Source: Hypomyces perniciosus
Taxonomy: Eukaryota; Ascomycota; Sordariomycetes; Hypocreales; Hypocreaceae
Length of the DNA: 64,000 nucleotides
NCBI GenBank assembly: GCA_008477525.1
Contig: SPDT01000001.1
Coordinates: 4,092,001 to 4,156,000 of the forward strand
Direction: 5' to 3'
Position numbers and translations under genes: made by a program
Shown here: in pieces, positions 24,100 to 36,420 of the stretch
Layout: every line of letters begins with the position of its first letter
Position numbering within the stretch: the stretch's first letter is position 1
The notes under the pieces: model-generated
Told to the model about the DNA's origin: nothing
Seen by the model: the letters and a program-made list of their open reading frames with translations, nothing else
The model's database searches: none

Positions 24100-24468
24100 T
24101 GCTGCATTCCACTTTTACTCTAGGTTTACATCTTATCTCGAGAAAGTCCCAACCCCAAAATTCAACATCACAGAGTATTGGTTCCGTTACGAGTGACAAG
24201 CACGCGGCAGTACACATGTTCTCAGAACGCAAAGAGCACGGTGTTAAACAAGTACAACACCGCACGCGCGAGCCATATTGATATTCGGTACAAATGAATT
24301 ATCAACAGAGTCGAAATGGGTTCCTTCTTGATCAATCAAATCCGGACTGATGAGATGACAGCCGATGGACTGACGAAGGGACTATTGAGAGTAGCACATC
24401 ACACGTTTTTGATGCAGTTGGGGATGACACATGTGCTAAAAATGGCCAAAGAGACGAAGGAAGAATAA
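24100..24468 (+). mobile_element. Ty1/copia retrotransposon remnant (C-terminal RNase H end of pol)
   Basis: In one frame from 24226 the sequence reads SHIDIRYK, a stop, then IINRVEMGSF and TDEMTADGLTKGL, ending at a TAA at 24466-24468. The pair HIDIRYxxI...V and MTADGLTK is the signature of the extreme C-terminus of Ty1/copia polyproteins (RNase H domain). The in-frame TGA at 24295-24297 sits where the family has a codon for an aromatic residue, so TGG to TGA is likely. Upstream the frame is lost within about 100 bp. A small inverted repeat GTGATA/TATCAC lies just downstream (24494-24510). No LTR pair was identified. Confidence 0.7.
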
Positions 24469-24853
24469 ATAAAAGGAAAACACCAAAAGGGCCGTGATAA
24501 CTGCTATCACAAGGTCTCAATTTGGTGACTTTGTAATTAGGTAGCCTGCGTTGACACAAGCTAACCATGGTGGTCTTCACTGCATAGATGGCTTTTCCTT
24601 CTTTCTTCACAGTTAGAATAGCACTTCTTTCTATTCGATCATCATTGTCATGATTCCTTTATCCTGCTAGCTTTCACGCGAGTCACCGAGGCAATGGTCA
24701 GTTCTCATACGCATACTCTTGCGACTCAGGATGCCTCATACATTTAGGAATACATGAAAATTGGTTATAATCATTTACAAACCCTTCCTTCCCCCCGTGT
24801 TAAGTCCAGTTTATGCCCACAGCAGATTAGCTGTTGCCCCTTATTATATCCGT

Positions 24854-27226
24854 TTACGCCATAGCCCGCAGAGCATCCAGTTCTTCCCTGGCCTTCCGAT
24901 ACTCCTCCTGTGCCTCTCTCTCCCTTCTGCTCACAAAGTTGACTTCTTCCCTCAAAGCTTCCAGGCGTCGGTTGATAGCCACGTCCTCTGAAATGGCCAG
25001 TATTTTGAAACCACTGAGGGCGACTCTTGCCTTCTCCAGTGCGTCAGCTGCGTCGACGACTTTTTCTTTGAGCATCTTCTGTCGTTTCTGGTACCCTCCC
25101 AAGTGGAGTGCCAGCTTCTTTTCTAACTTAGCACCTTCTTCAGCTGAAGCCATGATAGCATCTTGAACAGACTGAAAACCGTGTTAGCACTTGATACCAT
25201 GTTGTCAACATTTTCATGGGGGGAATGGACTTACGTCAAATGCTGCCCGCATGGCTGCCTCCTGTTCACCCTCGTCATCATTATAGCACCCAAGACCGAG
25301 AAGCATAGAATCACCACCGGCCCGACTTTCAAAGGAAGCCTGGATGTCCTCGAAGCTTGGTAAGGGCTTAGTTTCAGAGAGGATCAAGAGACGGGCATCT
25401 GCGAGAGAACCATCATCAATCCAAGAAAGTCGCGGTAGCGCCCCCTTAACCTGTGAGCCTGGCAGAGGGTATTTCGCCGCATCATTGGCCATGAGAGCAG
25501 CCGCTTCCTCTGCGATAAGTGCAGCAGCTGGATCAGTAACCTGCTTTGCCCTCTTTAACAACTCTGGCAAATCTACAACCAGTGGCCGGGGAAGAGATCT
25601 CTGCATGACTTGGGTCCGTCGGCGTCGTTCCAACTCCTCTTCAGCTTCTCGTCGTTCGCGTTCTCTGCGATCCCGTTCTGCAGCATCCTCTTCCAAAGCA
25701 TCTTCAGCCACCACCAGCTCCCTTTGGTCCTCTGGGATTTCAAACTCCCACTCCGTATCCTTCGGCTTTGGGAGTGAGGCCAGTCCACTCCGCAGCTGAT
25801 TTCGCATGGCTAGTTGTCGCATTTTCACATCCCGAGGGGTGGCTCCCGTTATTGGCATTCCATTCTCTTGGTTGAGAGCAAAGCTATCGCGGGGGGTTCG
25901 CATTGGAGTCTGTCCAGGGCCGGTACCGTTCATACCAGATCTCAGAGGAGTTGCCATTGGATTTGGTGTTGCCATGGTCTGTCTCCGAGGTGTAATGCCT
26001 TCGAAACCGGTTGAGCCGGCTCCTTGATGAAGAGGGGTGTTCTCGCCACCTAGCAGTACTGACTGAGTTTCATTCAACGCCCGAATGTTTCGAATTTCGT
26101 TCGCAATATGGTCCTCTTGTGCTGGTGCCCTGGGAGTTCGGATAGGAGCGCTGGTGTTCAGTGTAGAATATGTGTTGACCAACCCCCTCGTGGCATCGTT
26201 GTCGCTCTCCTTGGCCATTAAGTTGGCGGCTTCGCCCATCTTGTCCATCTTTACGATCTCTTCCAGCTCACCCTCGCCCACTTGTGGTGCTGGCAAGTTC
26301 AGTGGACGACGCTTGCTGCTCTGCTCAGCCTCTCGGATCTTTTGCATTTGACCAGCTTTGATAGCCGCCTTTTGCGACTCTGATGGTCCGTCCTTTTCGT
26401 TCTTTCTCCTCTTGCGATCGCCATCTTCATCGCCATCACCCTTCCGCTTAACTTGTTGTTTTTTTGGGTCGAAGGCTGCCCGCTGCATCTCGTTCCGTAC
26501 TTGTTCCTCAGAGGTGTCGTAAAAACCTGGCGCCGCCTTCCTCTCAAATGGAATGTCGGCATTGTAATCCATTTCACCCTGCTTCCGAGTTGTAATCTTA
26601 ATGTTGATACCGGCTGTCTTGAGTTCTCGTCGCTTCTGGAGAGTAGCTAGGCGGCGAGACTCTTCCTGTTGCCGCTCTCGTGCCTTTCTCTTCGCCTTCT
26701 TGCCCTGTGTATTGGCCAAGCGGGCACGAGCCTCGCTAAGCATCTCCTTTTCATCTTCGTCGAGGTCGATCGTGTCTGGACGAGCCGGTTTCGTCTCTGG
26801 ATCGGGGTCAAGCTCGCCCGGTCGTAGTCTCCTCACATCGTCAGCACTCGGCGCCTGCGTCTCGCCGCCATCTGGTCCGCTGAGTCCAAGACTCGATGAT
26901 TCACGAGCCTCGGCGTCATCGAGCAGCCTCTGATATCGTTCAAGACACTGATTCGCGGTTCGACCGACTATCGGGGCGATGGTGCGCCACTGAGTGGGCA
27001 TAATCTTGGCGAGATGCAACAGCTTCTCATCTTCCTCTTTGCTCCACTCAATCTTCTTGATGCTTGGGTCCAGCCATTCGTTCCATCTGGCCTTGCACTG
27101 CTTTGGCGTTTTGCGCGGCAGCAAGGAGGACACGCGTGCCCATTGATTGAGGCCATATTTGGAGACGGAGGCCTTGAGGATCTCGTCCTCGATGTTCGTC
27201 CAGACTCCTCCCTTGACGACGGGCAT
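24854..27226 (-). CDS. CEF1: Pre-mRNA-splicing factor Cef1/Cdc5
   Basis: Core subunit of the Prp19 (NineTeen) complex of the spliceosome. Two exons, complement 25235-27226 and 24854-25171, give 769 aa. The N-terminus has two Myb/SANT repeats with their spaced tryptophans: [20 protein letters not shown]...WARV...ARWNEWL, then [16 protein letters not shown]...[11 protein letters not shown]...CLERY. A long charged region with a nuclear-type [16 protein letters not shown] stretch follows, and the last exon forms a coiled coil ([20 protein letters not shown] and a second heptad-rich helix near the end) as in other Cdc5 proteins. Length is typical. The stop of the long exon's frame is replaced by splicing at a clean GTAAGT donor. 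Confidence 0.95.
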
Positions 27227-28812
27227 CGTGGCGGCTACGATAGGATTCGTGATGGTGAAGCGTGTTTCTTAGGCTTCTCCAGAAAATATGCGAAGCTATG
27301 ATGGCACCGCGTTCCGGAAAGGATGCTGAGTCATCACTTCAGGTGATGCTGATTGGCCACTGACCGAAGCTCACCGAACCCCCACCGTTGGACAAATTAG
27401 GCAGTTGCATCGGTGGAGCACCTCTCCGAGCTCTGCGAGTGCATTCGAGGATTGAGCGTTTGAAACACCAATGAAGCCATCTCAATAACCTTTAACTTTT
27501 GAGCTTCGAATTGATCGTTTGTTTCATCTATAGTGCAATACCATGTGTTGGCTCCTGAGAACCAAATCCCTTCTCTAGTTCAACAATCAGTCTATTATGT
27601 CCTGGATATGAATAAACGGTGACAATCCTAACGTTGCTTAAGAAAGTTTACGCTATATCGTGCAATACCTAGGTAGCTATTAGTAGATGGTAGTGCAAGA
27701 GAGTTGAAACTCCTACGGGGCACGAAGTAGGTAGTATTGCGGAGTTCTACAAAGTTTGGCGGCGGAGCGGAGTTCGGGCCCCGAACCTGCACTGAAAGTC
27801 CGTGAAGACATCAACGATTACGTCTGCAGAGCATCATGTCAGGGACAGCACCGAAGAAAGACCTGCTTCGGCTCAGCTGCTGTGTCCTGGCGTCACATCA
27901 CAGGCTCCACATCAAGAGCTATGGTTGGGATGCTGTACCCGGATAGGCTGTTCTGCAGCCTTCGCAACGTAGCCAACTAACTATCCATGTCGAAGTACGC
28001 GCAAACTATTGTCTTGATGCAGTCGTAATGGGCGTCGTTTAGAAAAGGCTTAGAAATCAGGAGCGTGGTGATATCTGCACGTCATCGATTTGCTGGCAGA
28101 ATCGACTGTGTATAGAACATTGGGCCGGGATGTCTAAGGCTGTTGTCGTCGACGTGGACTGCAAGACAAACATAGTTGTGGACGAGGATTCGGCAATATT
28201 GACAACGCATGCAACCTTGGCCGAAATGGCGTCTTTATAGTTTGATCGTCGGCCAACATAACGGTCGAATCGCAGCCACTTTAGCAACAGGGCCTTGTGA
28301 CGACTAGTCGTAGGAGTGCCCCGGACCTAGATGTGACAGATCCATACAAAGATGACCACGCGATTAGCTCCCAGAATTGTATGGGGTCCGTCAGGGACAT
28401 GTTGGCTTTCGCGTGGCCCCCTCGGCTCCACATGATGATCCCGCCTTGGAACAAGATCATTCCGCTCTCGATAACCTATCGTAGCCCAACAACAAACGGT
28501 CCCTCTACTTCGTAAACATCTTCCTTTATCTCCCAACCCCCTTTTAATCCCTTCGTTGCGCTTACCGATTTGCCTAGCGAGAAATGGGAGCGACAAAGCG
28601 TCAGAGTCGTCGTCTTATCTTTATAGACCGCGCATTGGCCTCTCTTATATGACCTGCCAGTCTGGTCAAGCGCAATCGCAATCGCAATCGTAACCGCAAT
28701 CGTCATTCCATCACCCTCCCTCCACGTTAACGCGAGATCAAGCCTACTCAAATCAAAGTCGCGTACGAAGTAGTTGTTTGCAACTGATTCCAACAGCAAA
28801 GCGCGCGCCAAC
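27227..28812. other. Divergent intergenic region, nothing recognised
   Basis: 1.6 kb between the starts of Cef1 and the MFS transporter; both promoters must lie here. Short ORFs (74-89 aa) have no features. The right part (28690-28800) contains the repeated CGCAATCGCAATCGCAATCG hexamer run at about 28671-28690. Confidence 0.4.
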
Positions 28813-30756
28813 ATGTCATGGTTAAAACTAATAGATGACGCGCCGAGCCGAGGCCCCACGATTCGTGAGGTTGAAGTCCCTGAGTCGGAACCAACGGAAA
28901 CATCACATCTGCTCGGCACTGGTCGAGAGCAGGCGAGAAAGAATAGCTGGGATAACACCAGCGACTTTGAGGATTTAGCCTGGTGGCGCAGGCCATCGGT
29001 AGGTTCATCGCGTTCCGAAACTCAATTGTGCCGGTATGGCCTCTAACGGCGCTGCAGGTCTTTTGGTTGCTGGGCCCTTATGCAGTGTTCACGCTTGCTT
29101 TTGGAGGCATCGTTGTCCCCAAGCTAAATCTGTTGGTCTCACAGGCTTCTCTAAACGTATGTTTATTCGAAAAGCGGTCACTAATCAAGTTGCGACGACT
29201 AGAATCCTTGATCTCGTTTGTAAACAATACTTTGTCGATCAGCAACATGTCAACCCACACTTCACGTTTAAGCCTGTGATCCTGGGGTCCGATAATCCAC
29301 AATGCAACATCCCGGGGGTCCAGCGAGATGTCGCGAGCTTCATGCTGGTCTTGAACTTGGTCATCGGCGGGCTGAGTGCTATCGTTGCACCAAAGTTTGG
29401 CCATTTGTCGGACATGTACGGCCGACGACGCTTGATGGCCCTGGCATCATGCGGCGGCTTATTGGCCGAGCTCATCACCATTCTTACCGCCAAGTTCCCC
29501 CAAACCTTCAGCTATCGCTGGTTAATACTGGGCGCTGTCTTCGACGGTATCACAGGGTCATTCACAGCCGGTAGCATCCTCGGCCAGTCCTATGCGAGCG
29601 ATTGCACTCCCCCATCCAAGCGTGCTGTGTCTATCGGCTACCTCCACGCTTGCCTCTTCACCGGTCTGGCACTTGGTCCACTCCTGTCTGGATACTTTGT
29701 CAAGTGGACTGGCAGTCTTGTCTCCATTTTCTATGTTGCTCTTGGCTGTCACGTATTCTTCATTCTCTTTGTCGGTTTCGTAATTCCAGAATCAGTCTCC
29801 GAACGAAAGCAGCTACTAGCCCGAGAGAAGTGGGTGAAAGAAAAGGAACCGCAAAGTTATTACTCTCTAGGATTTTGGCTGCCAGCCACTCGCGCCTCGA
29901 ACCCACTGGCTCCTTTGAGGATCCTTTGGCCCACTGGTCCCGGAACAACCTCAAGACTCCGCATCAACTTGGTCGCTTTAGCTATCACAGATGCGATACT
30001 TGTTGGATCAATGATGGCGGTTGGTGCGGTCCTGGTGCTTTACAGCGAGTTCACGTTTGGCTGGGGCAACTTTGAGACTTCTCGGTTCATATCTACTCTA
30101 TCCATGATCCGAGTGGTTGTTCTTATGGGCATTTTCCCCATCATCAACTATTTTGGGAGGGTGCGTCCTGCGGCTCGTCGGCAGCGCGAGACTGGTTTGA
30201 CGGTCGCAGACAAGAACGCGGGAGCAGATCGCTTGGATATTTGGATCCTTCGGTTCGCCCTGCTTTCGGACGTCCTTGGATGTTTGGGATACACTCTTGC
30301 GCGCTCCCAGACCGTCTTCTTCGCCAGTGGCATGGTGGCCGCTGTTGGAGGTTTGGGCAGTGCCACCGCTCAAGCAGTCGTCACCAAACATATTCCCGCG
30401 GAGCGTGTGGGCCAGGTTCTGGGCGCAATTGGAATGATGCATGCGCTGGCAAAGGTTATCGGCCCCGTCATGTTCAATGGACTGTACGCAATGACAGTTG
30501 GCACGTTTCCGCAGGCCATTTTTGTTCTTCTCGCAAGTCTCTTTGGAGTCGGTCTCGTCTGCAGCTTCATTGTGAAGCCACACAGTAAGTGCCCTCGGCC
30601 ATAATACTACAGGAATCCTTTACAGAATGCTGACAATCTCTAGTTCATTGGGAAGACAGCGGAGAACATGAAGAACCGACGGATTCGAACCAGCAGTTGC
30701 TTAGTGGTACAGCTGCCAGAACAGTAGCTACAGACGAGCTCTTAATCGGGAACTAG
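28813..30756 (+). CDS. MFS transporter (drug:H+ antiporter / tetracycline-resistance-like)
   Basis: 584 aa from four exons, 28813-28998, 29058-29131, 29203-30584 and 30644-30756. After about 60 hydrophilic residues with an ETSHLL sorting-type motif, TM1 begins at VFWLLGPYAVFTLAFGG; the loop GHLSDMYGRRRL is MFS motif A, and PLLSGYFVKWTG lies at TM5. About 12 helices are visible, with a hydrophilic loop of 50 residues between halves. The donor of intron 2 (GTTGGT at 29132) is weak but gives PKLNLILDLVCKQYF, the family-like reading; the stronger GTATGT at 29156 leads to a stop. Substrate is unknown. The transporter is not flanked by biosynthetic genes. Confidence 0.82.
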
Positions 30757-31314
30757 GTTTCTGATTGAAGAATATAGGGAGTTTTGGAGTCATTGTGTTT
30801 TGTATTACGATGGTATGGTATTTCATTGGTTCGGGCTAGACGCGAATATGTTTAGAAGACTCATTCAGGCGGCGTTTTCTTCTTCTTTTCTCTACAATCT
30901 GCAGGTCACATTAATTAGGCTTGGATACCCTCATAGAGCGAAAGCGCAATTACAGAATACGAATATGATTTGTTGAATTTCTATCGCAATATCCCACGGG
31001 TTATAGGCAGCGGGTTGATTGAAATCATCTGGTGCGCAGCGTGATCGGCAGGATGGCTGTTTTTCCGAACCCCACCATCAAGCTCTGAGCTTCATTGTTT
31101 CTCTGCCTCACTCTCATCAACACCAACACCAAGAGCCGTAGTTTAATCTCCTTATGTCAACTGGGCAGCTTTGTCATAAAAGAATTGCTCTTACACCACA
31201 CTCTAAAATACACTTGTGAGTTAGCCTACATTCTGGGAGCGCTTTCGATGCCTGGGCTCGAAATGGCGCGTCGCCTCTCATCTCATAACCGCGATACTTA
31301 TTTTCGCAGGGCGA
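30757..31314. other. Intergenic, nothing recognised
   Basis: Spacer between the MFS gene and the FHIT-type gene; only short overlapping ORFs are seen. Confidence 0.4.
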
Positions 31315-32093
31315 ATGCTTGCTTCGGGGGCAAGGATTCTTGGGTTAAACGCCACGCGCCGCGCCTTCATAAGATCGGTTATGACGTCCACGAATACAGA
31401 CGGAAAGGTGATCAAGTTTGGGCCCTTTGAGGTCACGAAACAGGTATGTCATGATCATCTCGACCCCTCCGGAACTACCGGCCGTCAAACATTCCGTCCT
31501 GGCGCAGTGCCTAAGAAGTTAGATATATTGGATCAATACTCATATCATCCATACTTTGGCGCAAATCTCATATTGACGTCACTACACAGGTCTTCCTCAC
31601 CACACCTCACTCTTTTGGCCTCGTCAATCTCAAGCCGTTGCTCCCAGGACACATACTCATCTGTCCACTCACCCCCCACCGACGCCTCACAGACCTCTCC
31701 CCCAGCGAAACAACCGACCTCTTCACCACTGTGCAACTCGCCCAACGCCTCCTCGCACGCACATACTTCCCCACCCAGGAACTCATAGAGGGCAGCTTCA
31801 CCGTCGCTGTTCAGGACGGCGCTGAAGCAGGACAGACGGTCCCACATGTTCATGTGCACGTGATTCCACGTATGAAGGGCGATATGGGGGAGAATCCACC
31901 GGACCAGATCTACGTGGATATGGTAAGCGAGAAGGGGAATGTGGGTGGTGCGTTGTGGGATAGGGAGAGGCCTAGGCCTGGGGGTGTGATGCCGCGAATC
32001 GAGGATGCGGATCAGAATGCTCAGACATTGGAGGAAATGTATGAAGAGGCGGAGCGGTATAAAGCTGTGTTGAAGGAGATGCACGTTGAGTGA
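31315..32093 (+). CDS. HNT2: FHIT-type bis(5'-adenosyl)-triphosphatase (HIT family)
   Basis: Cleaves Ap3A-type dinucleoside polyphosphates. Two exons, 31315-31443 and 31590-32093, give 210 aa. The catalytic HIT triad is HVHVHV (H129, H131, H133) preceded by GQTVP, and the substrate-loop region has HSFGLVNLKPLLPGHILICP, as in FHIT. The first ATG gives an N-terminus rich in Arg and lacking acids (MLASGARILGLNATRRAF), which could act as a mitochondrial presequence; a second in-frame ATG at 31381 would give a shorter cytosolic form starting MTSTNTDG. The acidic C-terminal extension after the HIT domain (residues about 150-210) is longer than in mammals but seen in fungi. Confidence 0.9.
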
Positions 32094-34808
32094 GGCTATG
32101 TTCTTGTTAGGCATGGTGAGAAGGCCATGGTTTCATGCAAACAGAACTATCCGTTGCAATCCGAGAAGCGTCCGTAGGACATGGCAACAATGAGAAATAC
32201 TGAACAGTCTCTATATCAATGGTCACAGCAACTGTATGGAGCATCGTAGGTGGTACAAGTTTGGCATCTTTTATAAAAAGCTTATACTTAACTTTAAATC
32301 TTGTGCTGATATCGATGATAATGCTATTATAGGAACTAAGCAATCGTATTTAATTCGATGCCACCTACAGCACGACATATGTACGATGAAGTGCTCATGC
32401 AAGAGTTGGGGGCCAAACTAATCCACTAACTAGAGAGGGGTGTAAGAAGAGAACTAAACCACGCGGCCAAAGTGTCTAACCGAAGCTGTAGACGGGCAGC
32501 TTAGGGCTTGTCATTGTCATTGATAATGTTTCACATTTGTGTGTGATATGCTACGCCATCAAATGAATACCCATGTACCTTCGCAACTCTTGTTTGGGGT
32601 TCGGAATCCTACCAGCCAACTCGCGACCTTAGCCGAGATCGGTTGGAACAATGAGGGGCAAAGGCTGGCGGCAAACGTAGTCATTTCTCAATGCTGCTAC
32701 TATAGCCTGAGCTTTTTTCTTTCTTTCTTTTTTCCCCTTCTTCCTGTGAGCTTGGCGATTGAAAAAATAGGGCACTTTTACTTTTGTTCTCGGGTATGCC
32801 ATCTCTTCCTGTATCGAAATACTCCTTGTGCAGTGGGCGGTTGAGGGTTTGGAGAGTCGTTGGAAATGCCCCACCCGTTGAGGATTTGGGTTCGGGAACT
32901 AGTGTAAGACCCCAGCTAGCGCAACTTCAATAGATGCATGTAAGGTGGGTCGTGCTGTTGCTTGGCGGCCCTTCACCGTTGTGGACTTTTTTCGACGTTG
33001 CAATGAGGGGCTTTGGAGGGGCGGGCAGGTTTTTGATGGCGCTGGAACATCACGCACTATAAGCGGGTGCCTTGCTTGAAACAGTGAGGAGCCTGGGCTT
33101 GGACCAGTACCAGCGGGCGGCTAAAGGTTGCAGACCGCCAGTTTCATATGATGTTGAACTGAGTAGGGATTCATGCAGATGGCTGTTGAAGGGAGGCTTG
33201 AAGTACAACTCGGAGGTACGAAGTAGGCAGGCAGCAGAATTGACTACCTCCCGGAATATCTAGGGATTGTGAAGATATGCGCGCGCATGCATGCACGGTA
33301 CTTCGTACAAGACTAGTTAATTAGTACTGGAGCATCCGAATGGATCAGGCAATGGGACAGCAAGGCAATACTAATTCTCGTGTTCGTATGTCTGCCTGTC
33401 TGTTGATTCGGCAACATGCAATGCATGTATGAGTTGCTACGGCCGCTGCACGTCTTGTTGTTCTTGATATGACCGGAGAAATTGGTTAATGCTACGAACT
33501 AGATACGAGGCAACATCCCCACAGGGATCATCCCTCCACATTGTTCAGGATTCAGCCTTCTTACCTCTTCACCCATTGGTTTGCGAATGAGAATGGGTAT
33601 TAGATAAAACCAGATAAGCGATGGTGGGAGCTGAAGGGTGTAGCGTGATCAAACAAGGCGACTAAGATTGGGTAATGTTACTGACATGTAAGATGCGCCG
33701 CCGCCCGATGTCGGTGGGCTTAAGGGTCGTGATCAGAATCAAATTTAAAAAAAAAAAAATCGGCTTGCAGCAGCCTTACTCATTGTTTGACACAACCTAG
33801 CATACTGGCAGATGCGAACTACATACCACTACTATTTATTACCTACATATCTCTACAGGTTGCCTAACACTCCGTGATATGCCGTCCGTAAGGTGTCATT
33901 TAAGGCGTTTAGCCTCTCTGCAAAACGATGCACGCGACACAGAAAACAGTCCGCCCAATCAATTAGCACTAGTGGTACTACTACTAGTACTAATACTCCG
34001 TAGGTAGTTCAAAGTCCTATTGCAAACATGTATCCGAAATATGCACTTACTGTGTAGTGGCGCTGATCCACCGTTTATCAACCTCCTGGCTCGGGCAATT
34101 GTATGTACGGAGTAGTATTACGAGTAAAAATGTGACTTGAGTGTGACCAACCGCCCCTCCCACCTTTACAATGTCTTTCTTTCTGGCGATTTCCATAATA
34201 ATATCCGTCTTGAGGTGGCAAATTGACTAAGACGAGAAAAGGATCGACCGATTTCTCTTTGCTCCGCGAATCAATTCTCGCAGAAACGCGGCATTGCCTT
34301 GCAGCAAAGTCAGAAGAGCCAGAGACATGAAATGAAGCCTATCGCGGGCTGAGACATGGTCATATCGGAGGAGTTCTAGACTACTTAGTACCTATAGGTT
34401 CCTGTACCCAGCGCATGTGACACTTGCGCCTGCAGCTGCATTTCGCATACATGCATGCCCCACCTGCCGCATTGTCCATTTACATGGGTTATTTTATAGC
34501 TCACACCCTTAGAGACGCATCGAAGCACCCACTCGGGAGATACAATATAATCCCCCTCCATTTTCCAATTCTTTCCAACTTCTTCCTATCGTCCACTCAA
34601 CTCAGTCCGATCGCTTTTCTAGCAGCTCGTTTCTTTTTGCTTTGTTCTTGCACTTCGATGTGCAAGCGATAACAACATCTGATCTCTCAGTTTCGTTATT
34701 TCGAAAGATCTAAGCCGCGCTGCTCGTCGCGTCTACGCACATCAACACACGCACATTCGCGCCAGTGCCTGTGTCTGCTGTCGTAAGCCTTTGCCTCGCA
34801 GAGAAGAC
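32094..34808. other. Gene-free 2.7-kb region
   Basis: No gene recognised. ORFs are below about 105 aa and featureless. It contains TACTCCGTA/TACGGAGTA copies at 33994 and 34107, TACGAAGTA/TACTTCGTA variants near 33215 and 33298, and an A12-type run at about 33748. The last part holds the promoter and CT-rich leader of the next transporter gene. Confidence 0.45.
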
Positions 34809-36420
34809 ATGACCCTAACTAAGCAGGCACGTCTTCGAAACCCCGATGATTTTCCAACTCTCCAATTGTTTCTTCTCGGTGAGTCCCTTGCCACCATGAC
34901 GTCAGGGTCTCGGGCCAACTAATTCCTTTGCAGCCATTGTTCGCCTTGCCGAACCGATTGCTCTGACTTCAATTTATCCGTACTCCTGGCAGCTGGTCAA
35001 GAAATTCCAGATTGGAAACGAAGAAGATGCCTCGTTCTACTCCGGCCTGCTCATTTCTGCCTTCTCCCTCACCGAAGCACTTGTGGGCGTGTACTGGGGC
35101 GACGTTTCGGACAAATTTGGCAGAAAGCCTGTCCTTCTTGGGGGCTTGCTCGGCACCATCCTCTCCTTGATCATAGTCGGTTTCGCCAGCAACATTTGGA
35201 TCGCTTTATTCGGCAGAGCCGTTGGTGGTCTCCTCAATGGCAACATCGGCGTCATCCAGACAATGGTTGGGGAGCTCGTCACAAACCCTCGCCATGAACC
35301 TTACGCCTACAGTGCCATGCCTTTCGTCTGGGCAATTGGGACTATGATTGGGCCCTTCATTGGTGGAACCTTTGCGGAGGCCTTCCCTCAAGTTGGCCTT
35401 TTCAATAAGTTCCCATACCTCCTGCCGAACCTCATTTGCTCGGCGCTTCTGTTTCTCAGCATCGTCTTTGCCGTCTTCTATTTGGACGAAACTCATCCGG
35501 ACATGCAACCTCGAATCTTGCTGCCGGCAGACACTTATGTCTCGGAAGAGACCCCGCTGATACAGACTTCAGATGCCATGAAGCAGCCAGCAGTGGATTT
35601 GCGAGCTGAGACATATGCAACCATTCGGAGTACCAATGGCGAGTCGTCAGCCCAACGTGTTGAGCCGTCCTTGGAAAAGAAGAAACCAACAAACATTTGG
35701 AACAAGCGGATTGTCGGACTGATTATTGCCTTGTGCATATTTACATACCATTCAATGACGTACGACCACCTCATGCCAATCTTCTTCGAAGATGAGCGTG
35801 CTTCGGTAACTACCTTTTCCAAGTCACCCTTTTATTCCCCCGGTGGCCTCGGACTCTCCCTTCGCGACGTCGGCATGATTATGGCAGTCAACGGTGCAAT
35901 CGCCTTGGTTGTCCAGGCCGTTATTTTCCCGCTGGCTGCAGAACGAGTTGGCGTGTACAGACTGTTCCTTTTTGTTACTGCTCTGCATCCCGTTATTTAC
36001 CTTGTCGTTCCGTTGCTTCTTCTTGTACCCCAAACCGCGATTTTCCCAGCTATTTATGCTTGCCTTGCTCTCCGCAACGTCCTCAGCATCACCCTTTACC
36101 CTTTGCTTTTAATCCTTATCAAGAACGCAACCGCTTCTAAAAGCGCCTTGGGCAAAGTCAACGGCTTGGCCGCCAGCGCCGGCGCTGCCTGCCGTATGGT
36201 GGCGCCGCCGGTTGCAGGTTTTCTGTACACCTATGGCAGCAAGATGGATTGCACCGCTCTAGCATGGTACGGTAGCGTTCTTGTTGCCCTTGTTGGCTCT
36301 GTTCAGTGCTTTTACGTCCCTCGAGATCGGAATGATGAGCCGTCAGAAGAGGACGCTGTACCACAGCAAAAACAATCCACTACCACTGTCACTGAAGTTT
36401 CGGTTGGCAATGTGGAGTGA
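34809..36420 (+). CDS. MFS transporter, ZIFL1/YCR023C-like
   Basis: 518 aa from two exons, 34809-34878 and 34934-36420. The first exon gives MTLTKQARLRNPDDFPTLQL and the second continues LFLLAIVRLAEPIALTSIYPY, TM1. MFS motif A is GVYWGDVSDKFGRKPVLL, and GRAVGGLLNGNIGVIQTMVGEL marks TM4-5; both are characteristic of the fungal/plant ZIFL-like group. A central hydrophilic loop of about 70 residues has an EETPLIQ sorting-type sequence, and the second half shows PGGLGLSLRDVGMIMAVNG. About 12 TM helices in all. Related proteins move metal chelators or small organic ions; the substrate here is unknown. Confidence 0.87.

Noticed and set aside
30670..30700. TTCGAACC-like B-box hinting at a minus-strand tRNA
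   Set aside because: It lies in the last coding exon of the MFS gene and no acceptor or D-arm pairing could be built around it.
19525..36420. Secondary-metabolite cluster suggested by three MFS genes
   Set aside because: No polyketide synthase, NRPS, terpene cyclase, P450 or pathway regulator lies between them; neighbours are a splicing factor and a HIT hydrolase.
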